Positions 1-6,684 of a stretch of DNA of 9,238 bases are shown in pieces. A model generated the notes under the pieces. The model was not told the origin of the DNA and made no database searches. It worked only from the letters and a program-made list of their open reading frames with translations. Numbering within the stretch: position 1 is the stretch's first letter; every line of letters begins with the position of its first letter. The DNA comes from Acholeplasmataceae bacterium (lineage in GTDB: Bacteria > Bacillota_I > Bacilli_A > Acholeplasmatales > Acholeplasmataceae): NCBI GenBank assembly GCA_003518475.1, contig DOYO01000154.1:1153-10390 (forward strand). The letters run 5' to 3'. A program made the translations under genes and the position numbers.

Positions 1-1158
1 GAATTGGCAGATTTACTCAAAGTATCGAATAGTGCAATTTCTAGATGGGAAACCGGGGAAGGATATCCTGACATATCTATATTTCCGAGACTGGCAGAAA
101 TACTTAATGTCACCGTTGATGAGTTACTTAAGGGGAAAAGGGAATCAAAGGATTCTAATCGCAAAATTGATGGTATAAACATCCGATTTAAGAATGCTAG
201 TATTGGATCATTGGTTCTATTGGTATCAGCATATTTATTATTTATAGCATTTACGTACTCAACTTATAGAGTATGGTATGGAGTTATTGGATTTATCGTT
301 ATCGCTACAGTAGCTCTGATGTGGTTCATGTTTAGCAGAAATTATATGATGGAAGCATGCGAATATAACGATAATGACAAGCGAATGATCTATAATCGAA
401 CACTCGTCTTTTATTCGGTGCTCATTACACTATTTGCATTGTTGATTCCTCAAATTATTGCAGCGTCTTTAGCCAATATAGCAACAACTGTCATGAAACT
501 TGATTATTACGTTTTATGGATGTTATTCATCAGTTTGGTTGGATTATCCACGTCAGTTCTGATAAAGAGTATTCATGATAAAAAGATATCATTCAAGCCC
601 AAGAAATTATTAGGTGTTTTCAAAACACAAGAGTGGATTGTGGTTTCGATTATTATGATTGCGACTGTAGTAAATATTTCCTATCGAGGAACGCCACAAA
701 TTGTAGCAATCATAATCCCTCTATTGATTTTCTCAGCTACTTCGGTTTACCTATATAGAACCAAGAAAGAATCAACAAAAGTATTCATATACCGAATGTC
801 TTTGCCTTTTGTTATTGGTACTTGTTTGTTTTTGGTTTACATCAGTCCATATCGTCCTGATACAACTTTCGAAAATCTTTTCGAATTTTTTGCACTTTAT
901 GTATTTCCAATTCTAATGATTGCATATATGTTATTTATTCTAATTATTTCTTTGAGTAAAATGATTAGGGAAATTAAACATCACAAATTTGATGGTTCCT
1001 TTGAACTTCACAGACATTTTGTGATATTGATTATATCACTCATAATTATTTTCCCTTTCAGTATGTTTATATATGGAGATTTGGTTTCCTTAATCATATG
1101 CACTTTATCGTTCTTGGTAATTGAGCATTATATTGAAAGGCATTTTAGCATAGAGTGA
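1..1158 (+). CDS. XRE-type HTH regulator fused to a polytopic membrane domain (5' end missing)
   Basis: The first ~45 visible residues are the second half of an XRE/Cro-type helix-turn-helix: the recognition-helix stretch VSNSAISRWETGEGYPD is followed by a typical LAEILNVTVDELL tail. The reading frame is open to the window edge (GAA TTG at bases 1-6), so the TTG at base 4 is not a real start; the start codon and first HTH helix lie upstream. After a short polar linker come about ten hydrophobic segments, near visible residues 68-87, 91-112, 135-160, 168-189, 211-227, 232-252, 265-284, 293-318, 339-358 and 359-376. The gene ends with TGA at 1156-1158. XRE domains joined to membrane domains are common in Firmicutes and are thought to be DNA-binding proteins held at the membrane. 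The ligand and target genes are unknown here. The HTH call is firm; the role as a membrane-tethered regulator is inference. Confidence 0.85.
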   Translation, partial: ELADLLKVSNSAISRWETGEGYPDISIFPRLAEILNVTVDELLKGKRESKDSNRKIDGINIRFKNASIGSLVLLVSAYLLFIAFTYSTYRVWYGVIGFIVIATVALMWFMFSRNYMMEACEYNDNDKRMIYNRTLVFYSVLITLFALLIPQIIAASLANIATTVMKLDYYVLWMLFISLVGLSTSVLIKSIHDKKISFKPKKLLGVFKTQEWIVVSIIMIATVVNISYRGTPQIVAIIIPLLIFSATSVYLYRTKKESTKVFIYRMSLPFVIGTCLFLVYISPYRPDTTFENLFEFFALYVFPILMIAYMLFILIISLSKMIREIKHHKFDGSFELHRHFVILIISLIIIFPFSMFIYGDLVSLIICTLSFLVIEHYIERHFSIE

Positions 1159-1202
1159 TTGAGATATTCAGATGCACTCTTTCATTAATTCATATTGTGG
1201 CA

Positions 1203-1208
1203 TATAAT
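1203..1208 (+). promoter_or_regulatory. Possible -10 box for the YwaF-like gene
   Basis: A perfect TATAAT lies in the 101-base gap between the first two genes, about 50 bases before the next start. No good -35 is seen at 16-18 bases upstream (TTTCAT or TTCATT at best) and there is no TG extension, so this is only a candidate promoter. Read-through from the upstream gene is the alternative, since no terminator is visible in the gap. Confidence 0.35.
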
Positions 1209-1259
1209 CAGTGTGATTAAAACAATTATTTTTAAGTATTCCTTTGGGGGTAACTTGCC

Positions 1260-2048
1260 ATGCAAGAATTCTATAAGCAATATATAAGTTGGGCATTTGA
1301 TCGTTTGCCAGAAGGCTATATGTCGTGGCAACATCTATTAACAGTATCCATGGCATTTGCACTCGTTGTTTTTTTGGCTATTTTTTTCGGTCGTAAGAAC
1401 AAAACGAAATCACGATCAGAAAAATTAAAAGTGGTAATGGTTGCTGCAATAGTACTCGATAGCGTAGAAGTACTAAAACTTATTGTCAGTGTCATTATTA
1501 CAAAGGATATCGCTATCCTTCTCGGCTATTTGCCGTTGTTTCTTTGCAGTATCCCACTCATTGTATTACCTGTAGCAGCATTCTCAAAGGGTCGGATTCA
1601 GAAAGCAACTCTCGACTTTATGGTGATGTTTGGTCTTCTCGGAGGATTGCTCGGGACTTATCTTGCAGGTAATATTTATTCGATTTTTCCTGTCATTCAC
1701 TTTTTTACCCTAAATAGTTTAATCACACATATGACATCTGCATTTGCGGCTCTCTATATTGCGATTAGCGGTCTTCACTCTTTTGAGAAACGGAATATCT
1801 TGATTTCGATTGGCATTTTAGGTTTCTTTATGATCGTAGCAGAATCAGTCAATTTACTCAACACAGGCTATCAAAGCAATTATATGTTTCTTTCAAGCGG
1901 GGATGGAACGCCTTTTACAATCATAGAAAGCGTTTTTCCAGCACATACAGTCGGTTATGCGGTCTCAGTTGCGCTTTGTATGTGGATCTACTTGATTGGA
2001 TTCAGCTTGATTGTTTTGATGATTCAAAAACGAAAGAATACAGTTTAG
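1260..2048 (+). CDS. YwaF/TMEM164-like integral membrane protein
   Basis: A 262-residue protein with about seven hydrophobic segments (near residues 25-44, 56-80, 85-108, 117-137, 142-172, 180-198 and 230-255) and a short basic C-terminal tail (QKRKN). The pattern LPLFLCSIPL at 91-100, the glycine-rich FGLLGGLLG at 124-132, H157 before a helix, and NYMFLSSGDGTPF at 207-219 followed by a last long helix resemble the YwaF-like family (TIGR02206/TMEM164 group), which has no established bacterial function. Length fits that family. The ATG at 1260 is preferred because GGGGGT (1246-1251) lies 8 bases upstream; the in-frame ATG at 1320 has no comparable site. It follows the HTH-membrane gene by 101 bases on the same strand and may or may not be cotranscribed. 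Family assignment is from recalled motif resemblance, not a search. Confidence 0.7.
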   Translation: MQEFYKQYISWAFDRLPEGYMSWQHLLTVSMAFALVVFLAIFFGRKNKTKSRSEKLKVVMVAAIVLDSVEVLKLIVSVIITKDIAILLGYLPLFLCSIPLIVLPVAAFSKGRIQKATLDFMVMFGLLGGLLGTYLAGNIYSIFPVIHFFTLNSLITHMTSAFAALYIAISGLHSFEKRNILISIGILGFFMIVAESVNLLNTGYQSNYMFLSSGDGTPFTIIESVFPAHTVGYAVSVALCMWIYLIGFSLIVLMIQKRKNTV

Positions 2049-2054
2049 CAATTT

Positions 2055-2105
2055 AGTTGCAGGATACGCAATTGAATTGAAGTGACCTCAATCAATTAAG
2101 CAACT
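2055..2105 (+). terminator. Composite stem-loop after the YwaF-like gene, possible weak terminator
   Basis: An outer 6-bp stem AGTTGC (2055-2060)/GCAACT (2100-2105) encloses an inner stem AATTG-a-ATTGA (2070-2080)/TCAATCAATT (2088-2097) with one bulged A and a 7-base loop. The structure starts 6 bases after the stop codon. The following sequence is CTTTAAAATG rather than a U-run, so termination would be weak. It could instead be a 3'-end stabilising hairpin or a protein-binding site. Confidence 0.35.
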
Positions 2106-2205
2106 TTAAAATGTAAAATATTTCTGATTTGAAGCAATCAAAAAACAAATATGAAATCTATAATTTAATAAATTGAGACTATGCCTTTATTAAATACTTT
2201 TTACA

Positions 2206-2214
2206 TGTTATAAT
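2206..2214 (+). promoter_or_regulatory. Extended -10 promoter of the secreted protein/lipoprotein operon
   Basis: TGT-TATAAT (2206-2214) is an extended -10 motif with a perfect hexamer, placing transcription start near 2221 and giving a leader of about 45 bases. The -35 is weak (TTTATT, 2186-2191, 17-base spacer), which an extended -10 can tolerate. The -10 sits inside a dyad, ATGTTA-TAATT-TAACAT (2205-2221). A second perfect TATAAT at 2159-2164 has no good -35 and no TG extension. Confidence 0.55.
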
Positions 2215-2257
2215 TTAACATATTACTAACTTTTCTAAGTAAAAAAACAGTGTTGAT

Positions 2258-2263
2258 GGGGGA
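2258..2263 (+). promoter_or_regulatory. Ribosome binding site that sets the start at 2268
   Basis: GGGGGA is followed by 4-5 bases and ATG at 2268. The in-frame GTG at 2250 and ATG at 2256 would lie upstream of or overlap this site and have no purine-rich sequence of their own, so 2268 is the better start. Confidence 0.65.
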
Positions 2264-2267
2264 AATA

Positions 2268-4619
2268 ATGGGAAAAATCACAAAAATACTTTTAATATCA
2301 TGCATAAGCATAGCTATGTTATTTTTTTTGGACACCTTTTTAACCACCTCCATAAATAGCGATGTACAAAAAGATTCGTCTTCTTATACTGATTTTATTG
2401 ATGAAAAAAGTACCTTTACTTATGATGTTGAAACGAAGTATCAGTTACCTCAAATGCAAGCTATTCGTACAGATACTGATCGTTTTATCATTACCGAAGA
2501 ATATGTATATCATAAAAGCATTCAAAACCTCAGAACAGATAAAGTGTATCGTGAACAACTTGTCTTAAGAAGAACTCACATTCTTTCCTATTATGAAAGA
2601 ATATCTCATGTTAGCAGAAATTCTTCAGTTGAGGCGTATATTCCTTTTTTTAGAAAGTATGATGAAAGTATCCTAACAGACATTCTTAAGTTTTGGGATA
2701 ACCCAGCTTTTGGACTTGAAACACAAATAACGGATCAATCAAAAAATATTACAGTCAATATAAATGATTTGAATGCCAATGAAAGGGAATATGTTGAATA
2801 CTACATTCAACAATACGTCGCTTCTTTTGTTCTTCCCAGCGAAGGGGATATCTATATTTTTGCTCTTTTGGATGATGGCGAGATCGAGTATATTCAAATT
2901 ACTTATAGCGCTTTGCTGGGCGATGAATTCTCGTTGGTTCAAAAAATTAATATCAGTGAAAGTTTTCTTATAGACACCGCGAGTTTGATTAATGGGGCAA
3001 TCGATTTGTTTGGTATCGAGCAACATCTTGGTGATTCCTCACATCCTCTGATGGAAATAGATGAAGCAATCAATTCGAAATATGATTATTTTAGTCCGAA
3101 TGCTGAGTTGTACTTCATTGAAATAACAACAGAAGGAGAATATAAATTTAGTTCAACAACGGATTCACTTTTGAAATTGTCTTGGTATCTTTATGATTTG
3201 GAAGGAAATCAGTATAACCCCTATAGAGATATAGCTTTTCCATATTATTTTGATACAGATTCGATTTATGTCTATTTAAATCCTGGAATATATTATGTTT
3301 ATCTATCAGCTAGACCTATAAATACACATTCTGCTACGCTATCCTATTCTTTAAACTCACAAGTTGATGACCATTATAATGGTGAGTGTCCTGATCTTCA
3401 AGTGATCAGTGGAAATGGAAAATATACTTTTGAAACAAATTATGAATATGACCTCGATGCGTTTGTTGTAACAGGAGACTTCGATTATATTGTTATTGAA
3501 TACTCTAAATTATTTGGAATCGCTTTTGGGAATATTAATTTTGCAGAAATAGAGTATGTTATGGAATATGTTGTGGTGCAAATGCCATTTGAAGAGGATT
3601 TAGTGCTTTATTTTTCAAGTACAAATCAAAGTGAGCATGAATTCACCATAAAGTTTTATAACACAACAACACAGAAGGTAGATTTTGATAAAGTACCACT
3701 TATCGACAATTGCACTTTGATGAACACAAAAGTTGCACTGCCATTTCAAGGAGAAGTCGATAGATTTGCATTTTCGATCGTGGAATCTAGTAATGTTTTC
3801 GTCAGTTCTATAAAAGCTAAGTACAGGATACTCGATTCAAATTTTGAAATAGTTGATAAAAACAGTTTAATGTATTATGACTTAGCTGAAGGCAAATATT
3901 ATATTGAATTGTATGATTTTACTGATATTTATGCAACTTTCTCAATAACTCCGGAACGATCTGGTGAACAAATTCATTTTCTTCCTATGGACCAAAATAA
4001 ATATCATATCCAGGGATTTGTTTCTACATATGAGGATATTGATATTTATCAATTCACACTAGAAACTGATATGGCCATTAGTTTTTATACTAAAAACGGA
4101 AATAAATTTTTGCTTTATGGAGTCGATAACCCTTATATGAATGTAATCAATATCGATACGTTATTTCCATACTTTTTACCTGCGGGCACATATAATTTAA
4201 CGATGCCAGCCGAAAGATTTTATGTGTACAATTTTGAATTAATTAAAATTGAGGAACTGAATGAAACAGAATTTGTGGAATTCAATTCAGTAGAAGTAGT
4301 TAACGATTTGACTTCGTATACATATGAAATGAGTTTTAATTATCTTGAAGATACAGAAAAAATGACCATGCATATAGATCAAGCTGCAAGTTTTAACATT
4401 GAATTTCCCGAAGGGTTAAGAGTCAGCGCCGCATTTACAAATGATTCTGATGGGATAGTTCATTATTTTGAATATACGTACAATGAACCAGGCACAAATA
4501 TTGTAGTTTCTGAGCCAGGTGTATTGGTTATTACATTTCAAACTTTGGCTTTCAATATGTCTCGAGATTTGCTTTTGGGAGATTATATAATCAAAGTGAA
4601 TCTCACATTATTAGACTAG
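2268..4619 (+). CDS. Large secreted or membrane-anchored protein with repeated beta-rich (PPC-like) modules
   Basis: A 783-residue protein beginning with a basic, hydrophobic signal or anchor (MGKITKILLISCISIAMLFF, continuing to about residue 30). Residues 35-265 form an N-terminal region I do not recognise. From about 272 on, beta-rich modules follow each other: ~274-362, ~385-470, ~485-561, ~577-658 and ~673-781. Several share a pattern of an aromatic-rich strand (DRFAFSI; DIDIYQFTLE), a turn of LYD..G type, then a closing L.PG.YYVYL, LAEGKYYIEL or LPAGTYNLTM strand. This recalls bacterial pre-peptidase C-terminal (PPC) and other jelly-roll domains, but no peptidase or other enzyme is attached. 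There is no LPXTG, no C-terminal membrane helix and no SLH repeat; retention, if any, would be through the N-terminus. It is the first gene of an operon with the lipoprotein that follows at once. Function unknown; an extracellular binding or structural role is inference. Confidence 0.8.
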   Translation: MGKITKILLISCISIAMLFFLDTFLTTSINSDVQKDSSSYTDFIDEKSTFTYDVETKYQLPQMQAIRTDTDRFIITEEYVYHKSIQNLRTDKVYREQLVLRRTHILSYYERISHVSRNSSVEAYIPFFRKYDESILTDILKFWDNPAFGLETQITDQSKNITVNINDLNANEREYVEYYIQQYVASFVLPSEGDIYIFALLDDGEIEYIQITYSALLGDEFSLVQKINISESFLIDTASLINGAIDLFGIEQHLGDSSHPLMEIDEAINSKYDYFSPNAELYFIEITTEGEYKFSSTTDSLLKLSWYLYDLEGNQYNPYRDIAFPYYFDTDSIYVYLNPGIYYVYLSARPINTHSATLSYSLNSQVDDHYNGECPDLQVISGNGKYTFETNYEYDLDAFVVTGDFDYIVIEYSKLFGIAFGNINFAEIEYVMEYVVVQMPFEEDLVLYFSSTNQSEHEFTIKFYNTTTQKVDFDKVPLIDNCTLMNTKVALPFQGEVDRFAFSIVESSNVFVSSIKAKYRILDSNFEIVDKNSLMYYDLAEGKYYIELYDFTDIYATFSITPERSGEQIHFLPMDQNKYHIQGFVSTYEDIDIYQFTLETDMAISFYTKNGNKFLLYGVDNPYMNVINIDTLFPYFLPAGTYNLTMPAERFYVYNFELIKIEELNETEFVEFNSVEVVNDLTSYTYEMSFNYLEDTEKMTMHIDQAASFNIEFPEGLRVSAAFTNDSDGIVHYFEYTYNEPGTNIVVSEPGVLVITFQTLAFNMSRDLLLGDYIIKVNLTLLD

Positions 4620-4623
4620 GTGA
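4618..4623 (+). promoter_or_regulatory. Ribosome binding site overlapping the upstream stop codon
   Basis: AGGTGA starts inside the TAG stop of the preceding gene and lies 5 bases before ATG at 4629. This spacing favours 4629 over GTG at 4620 or ATG at 4623, both of which overlap the site. The arrangement suggests translational coupling of the two genes. Confidence 0.75.
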
Positions 4624-4628
4624 TGGAC

Positions 4629-6119
4629 ATGAAAAATATCGTTTGGATTTTCGTATTGCTATTTACCGTAATATTTCTTACTGGTTGTCAAGATAATAGT
4701 CTAGTAGATTGTTCAGTTACTCCCAATAATAAGTTGTGTGATCTGATTCAAACAGAGGATCAAGTCATTCAAGATTCAACAAGTATCAGCACTTATGCAT
4801 CTGGTGTTGAGTTTAATATATATAAATATGACCCTCAACTTAGATTACCTGAAACATATATCGATGTCACAATCACGGATATCATGTATTCCCCCTTGAA
4901 AAAGCAAGTTTGCTTTACTTATTTTATCCATGATCCGCAATATCCTAGAGCTACATACTATATCATATTGCAAGAAAAAACAAGTTTGCTAACGAGACAA
5001 CAAATCACCATATTTGGTGGAACAAGTGATTTTTCAGGAAGAAGTTGTGTCGATGTCACAGATTTAACAGTGGATTATCGAATTGTTATTGGTAAAGATG
5101 ATTCGGATAATTTGAATCCTATATATGGGTATATTGAAGGTTCAGCCTGGATTGAATTTAAGGATATTCATAAGAATGAACGAAAGCAGGTTACTATCAA
5201 ATCACGAAGCGATAGTACTCCGGATACAACAAGAAATATTCAATATTCATCTGTTAACTATTCATTCCAAATTGAAGATAAGGGCCAAGCTATTACAGAA
5301 GTAAAGCTATTACTTAAAGATTCCTTTAATAATACTGTCACTACGAAAACGTATGCTGTCGATAGTATTAGGTCTGGTAGCAAAATCACAGTTGTCGAAG
5401 GTTCTTTTGATTTCCTTGCACCTAACGTTGATTATAATGTAGAAGTTCATGTAAGTGGTCATGATGGGGTAGATGATTTTACTGATGAGTTCTTGTTTTC
5501 CATCTATTGCACATCTGCTAGATTTCTTGGACAACCAGATTCAGATTTGGTCGTTTCATATCACGGACTTTATGGTGTGATTTATGATGTCGAAGAAACA
5601 GAAAACTCTGTAATAATATCATATGTATATTCGAATGATGATATTATTCAGTATTCAGACACTGAAGAGAAGCTTGTGCTACATATGGTTTTATTGAGCG
5701 ATACGGGCGAAAACATCGTAACCTATGAAATGATGACTGGTGATCATCAAATTACAATACCTAAAGAATTTATCGGTGAGTATTATAAAATTAATATTAA
5801 AGATCAAAGAGAAATTGAAGTATTCGGCATTTATTTATTTGGAACTAAGAATCCGGGACCAGAGATTCGTAAAGGTACCGATTACTATACACTTGAATTT
5901 AATCGCGATTCTAGCAACGTCACGAATATTGATATTAGGGTGTATGTTACGGGCTTTGCTGCACCAATTGAAATGTTTTATAATTTCGATTTTAGAAATA
6001 ACAACATTATTGATCTATATCATGATACATCAAATGTAGGAAGCATGACATTTGAAATCATTGTGACATATATGGCTTATGGGAAGGAATACATGGTCAT
6101 AGTAACTGACTTAGTATAA
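4629..6119 (+). CDS. Lipoprotein with four beta-sandwich-like (Fn3-type) modules
   Basis: The 496-residue product starts MKNIVWIFVLLFTVIFLTGC, a textbook lipoprotein signal with lipobox LTGC and lipid-modified Cys20; it would be anchored on the outer face of the membrane. After a polar linker (~21-60, with C28 and C37) the rest looks all-beta: modules near 62-190, 197-296, 300-405 and 408-496. The second has the strand order and spacing of an Fn3-like fold (VNYSFQIEDKGQAITEVKLL ... FLAPNVDYNVEVHVSG). C95 and C140 fall in one module and could form a disulfide. No catalytic motif is visible. The start at 4629 is chosen from the Shine-Dalgarno site and because the signal peptide then begins with its basic residue. 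It lies 9 bases after the upstream secreted protein's stop, so the two are almost certainly one transcript and probably work together at the cell surface. Family and ligand are unknown. Confidence 0.85.
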   Translation: MKNIVWIFVLLFTVIFLTGCQDNSLVDCSVTPNNKLCDLIQTEDQVIQDSTSISTYASGVEFNIYKYDPQLRLPETYIDVTITDIMYSPLKKQVCFTYFIHDPQYPRATYYIILQEKTSLLTRQQITIFGGTSDFSGRSCVDVTDLTVDYRIVIGKDDSDNLNPIYGYIEGSAWIEFKDIHKNERKQVTIKSRSDSTPDTTRNIQYSSVNYSFQIEDKGQAITEVKLLLKDSFNNTVTTKTYAVDSIRSGSKITVVEGSFDFLAPNVDYNVEVHVSGHDGVDDFTDEFLFSIYCTSARFLGQPDSDLVVSYHGLYGVIYDVEETENSVIISYVYSNDDIIQYSDTEEKLVLHMVLLSDTGENIVTYEMMTGDHQITIPKEFIGEYYKINIKDQREIEVFGIYLFGTKNPGPEIRKGTDYYTLEFNRDSSNVTNIDIRVYVTGFAAPIEMFYNFDFRNNNIIDLYHDTSNVGSMTFEIIVTYMAYGKEYMVIVTDLV

Positions 6120-6197
6120 AGTTTCTCTAATTTTTAATGATTTATCTCGTTATTTTTATGTAAGGTGATCAACATCCAGTCTTTATAAGAAATATGC

Positions 6198-6245
6198 TAG
6201 AAAACATATGAGAAATTAAACCACTTGTATGTTTTTTATTTTCAT
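6198..6245 (+). terminator. Likely intrinsic terminator of the secreted protein/lipoprotein operon
   Basis: AAAACATATGAG (6201-6212) pairs with CTTGTATGTTTT (6224-6235) over 12 bp including two G-U pairs, with an 11-base loop, followed by TTATTTTCATTTT. The pairing can extend three more pairs outward. The stem is AT-rich, so efficiency is uncertain, but its position ~80 bases after the last stop codon and the U-rich tail fit termination. Confidence 0.55.
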
Positions 6246-6469
6246 TTTGTTACTCACATCACTGATTTATCGTGTGTATTTTTTACATGATAACATCCTA
6301 GCCATTTGTTATATGCAGTTTTTTCATGTTGATGATTAGTGATTGGGACTAACCGACAAGGAAAACATCAGCGATCTAATCATGGCTATAGGAACTAGAA
6401 CTATTTACAAAGTTTTTTCAACAAAGCCATATTGAATCTGATTTATCTTTTTTTATTATATTTTAAGGC
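6246..6469. other. Noncoding stretch before the gdhA promoter
   Basis: No ORF with a plausible ribosome site and no coding-like composition is seen on either strand here. It holds the candidate structured RNA described separately and a T-rich run (about 6448-6464) just before the gdhA promoter. Confidence 0.6.
6297..6418 (+). ncRNA. Candidate structured RNA of unknown class
   Basis: TAGCCAT (6299-6305) pairs with ATGGCTA (6382-6388), extended by CC/GG across a 2-base bulge; GATTAG (6334-6339) pairs with CTAATC (6376-6381), stacking directly on the first helix; TGAT (6340-6343) pairs with ATCA (6367-6370). An alternative hairpin TTAGT/ACTAA (6336-6340/6348-6352) excludes the second helix. A weak stem AGAACT (6397-6402)/AGTTTT (6411-6416) followed by U's could end the RNA. 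I match no known riboswitch or small RNA, no firm promoter is seen, and AT-rich sequence gives chance pairings, so this is tentative. Confidence 0.3.
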
Positions 6470-6497
6470 TTGAAATAAAGCGCTTTCATTGTATAAT
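6470..6497 (+). promoter_or_regulatory. gdhA promoter
   Basis: TTGAAA (6470-6475) and a perfect TATAAT (6492-6497) are separated by 16 bases, the best sigma-A-type promoter in the window. Transcription would start near 6504, giving gdhA a leader of about 195 bases. No other start codon with a ribosome site intervenes, so gdhA is the probable target. Confidence 0.75.
6474..6489 (+). promoter_or_regulatory. cre-like CcpA operator between the -35 and -10 of gdhA
   Basis: The sequence around AAAGCGCTTTCAT fits the catabolite-responsive element consensus WTGNAARCGNWWWCAW at all informative positions except the leading TG; the core AAAGCGCTTT is a perfect palindrome. A protein bound between the two promoter boxes would be expected to block RNA polymerase, so repression by CcpA when preferred sugars are present is the likely effect. 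CcpA control of glutamate dehydrogenase genes is known in Bacillus (rocG). No ccpA gene is in the window, so this remains inference. Confidence 0.6.
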
Positions 6498-6653
6498 AGA
6501 AGATAGTGATGATCGAATTATAAATCCCCTGTATCAGCTTCCCCTATGTGTTCTTTTTTTTCACGCCTTTTCATTGGTTTGTACAGTGATTTGAGATCAA
6601 TTCACAAAATTTCAAGCTATTTTTCTAGATTATCAGTTTGATTCAGTGAAACT

Positions 6654-6670
6654 ATATGTAATTTACATAT
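6654..6670. promoter_or_regulatory. Perfect inverted repeat upstream of the gdhA ribosome site
   Basis: ATATGTAA-T-TTACATAT is a perfect 8-1-8 palindrome ending 14 bases before the AGAGAGGT ribosome site. It could be an operator for a dimeric regulator acting as a roadblock, or an RNA hairpin too short-looped to fold well. The regulator is unknown. Confidence 0.4.
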
Positions 6671-6684
6671 GATTATATAAAAAA

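Noticed and set aside
1168..1362. 64-codon minus-strand ORF over the start of the YwaF-like gene
   Set aside because: It overlaps the ribosome site and first helix of a well-supported gene and has no recognisable sequence.
2268..2306. LISC in the N-terminus of the secreted protein as a lipobox (Cys12)
   Set aside because: The sequence L-I-S-C fits the lipobox, but Cys12 lies in the middle of the hydrophobic stretch with only about five hydrophobic residues before it, and the hydrophobic run goes on afterwards. A normal signal peptide or membrane anchor is more likely.
2739..3026. 95-codon minus-strand ORF
   Set aside because: It lies wholly inside the large secreted-protein gene, has no ribosome site, and its composition is that expected of the antisense frame.
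5740..6039. 99-codon plus-strand ORF in another frame of the lipoprotein gene
   Set aside because: It is a shadow frame with low-complexity Ile/Leu/Lys content and no ribosome site; the lipoprotein frame is coherent throughout.
6169..6189. Short GTG ORF after AAGG-like sequence following the lipoprotein gene
   Set aside because: Only six codons before a stop; the AAGGTG has no start codon at proper spacing.
6391..6480. Known riboswitch (purine, preQ1, glutamine, THF) upstream of gdhA
   Set aside because: None of the conserved core sequences of these classes could be found in the leader or the gap.
6546..6641. 31-codon leader peptide ORF ahead of gdhA
   Set aside because: No Shine-Dalgarno sequence precedes its ATG, and it has no run of regulatory codons or following attenuator hairpin.
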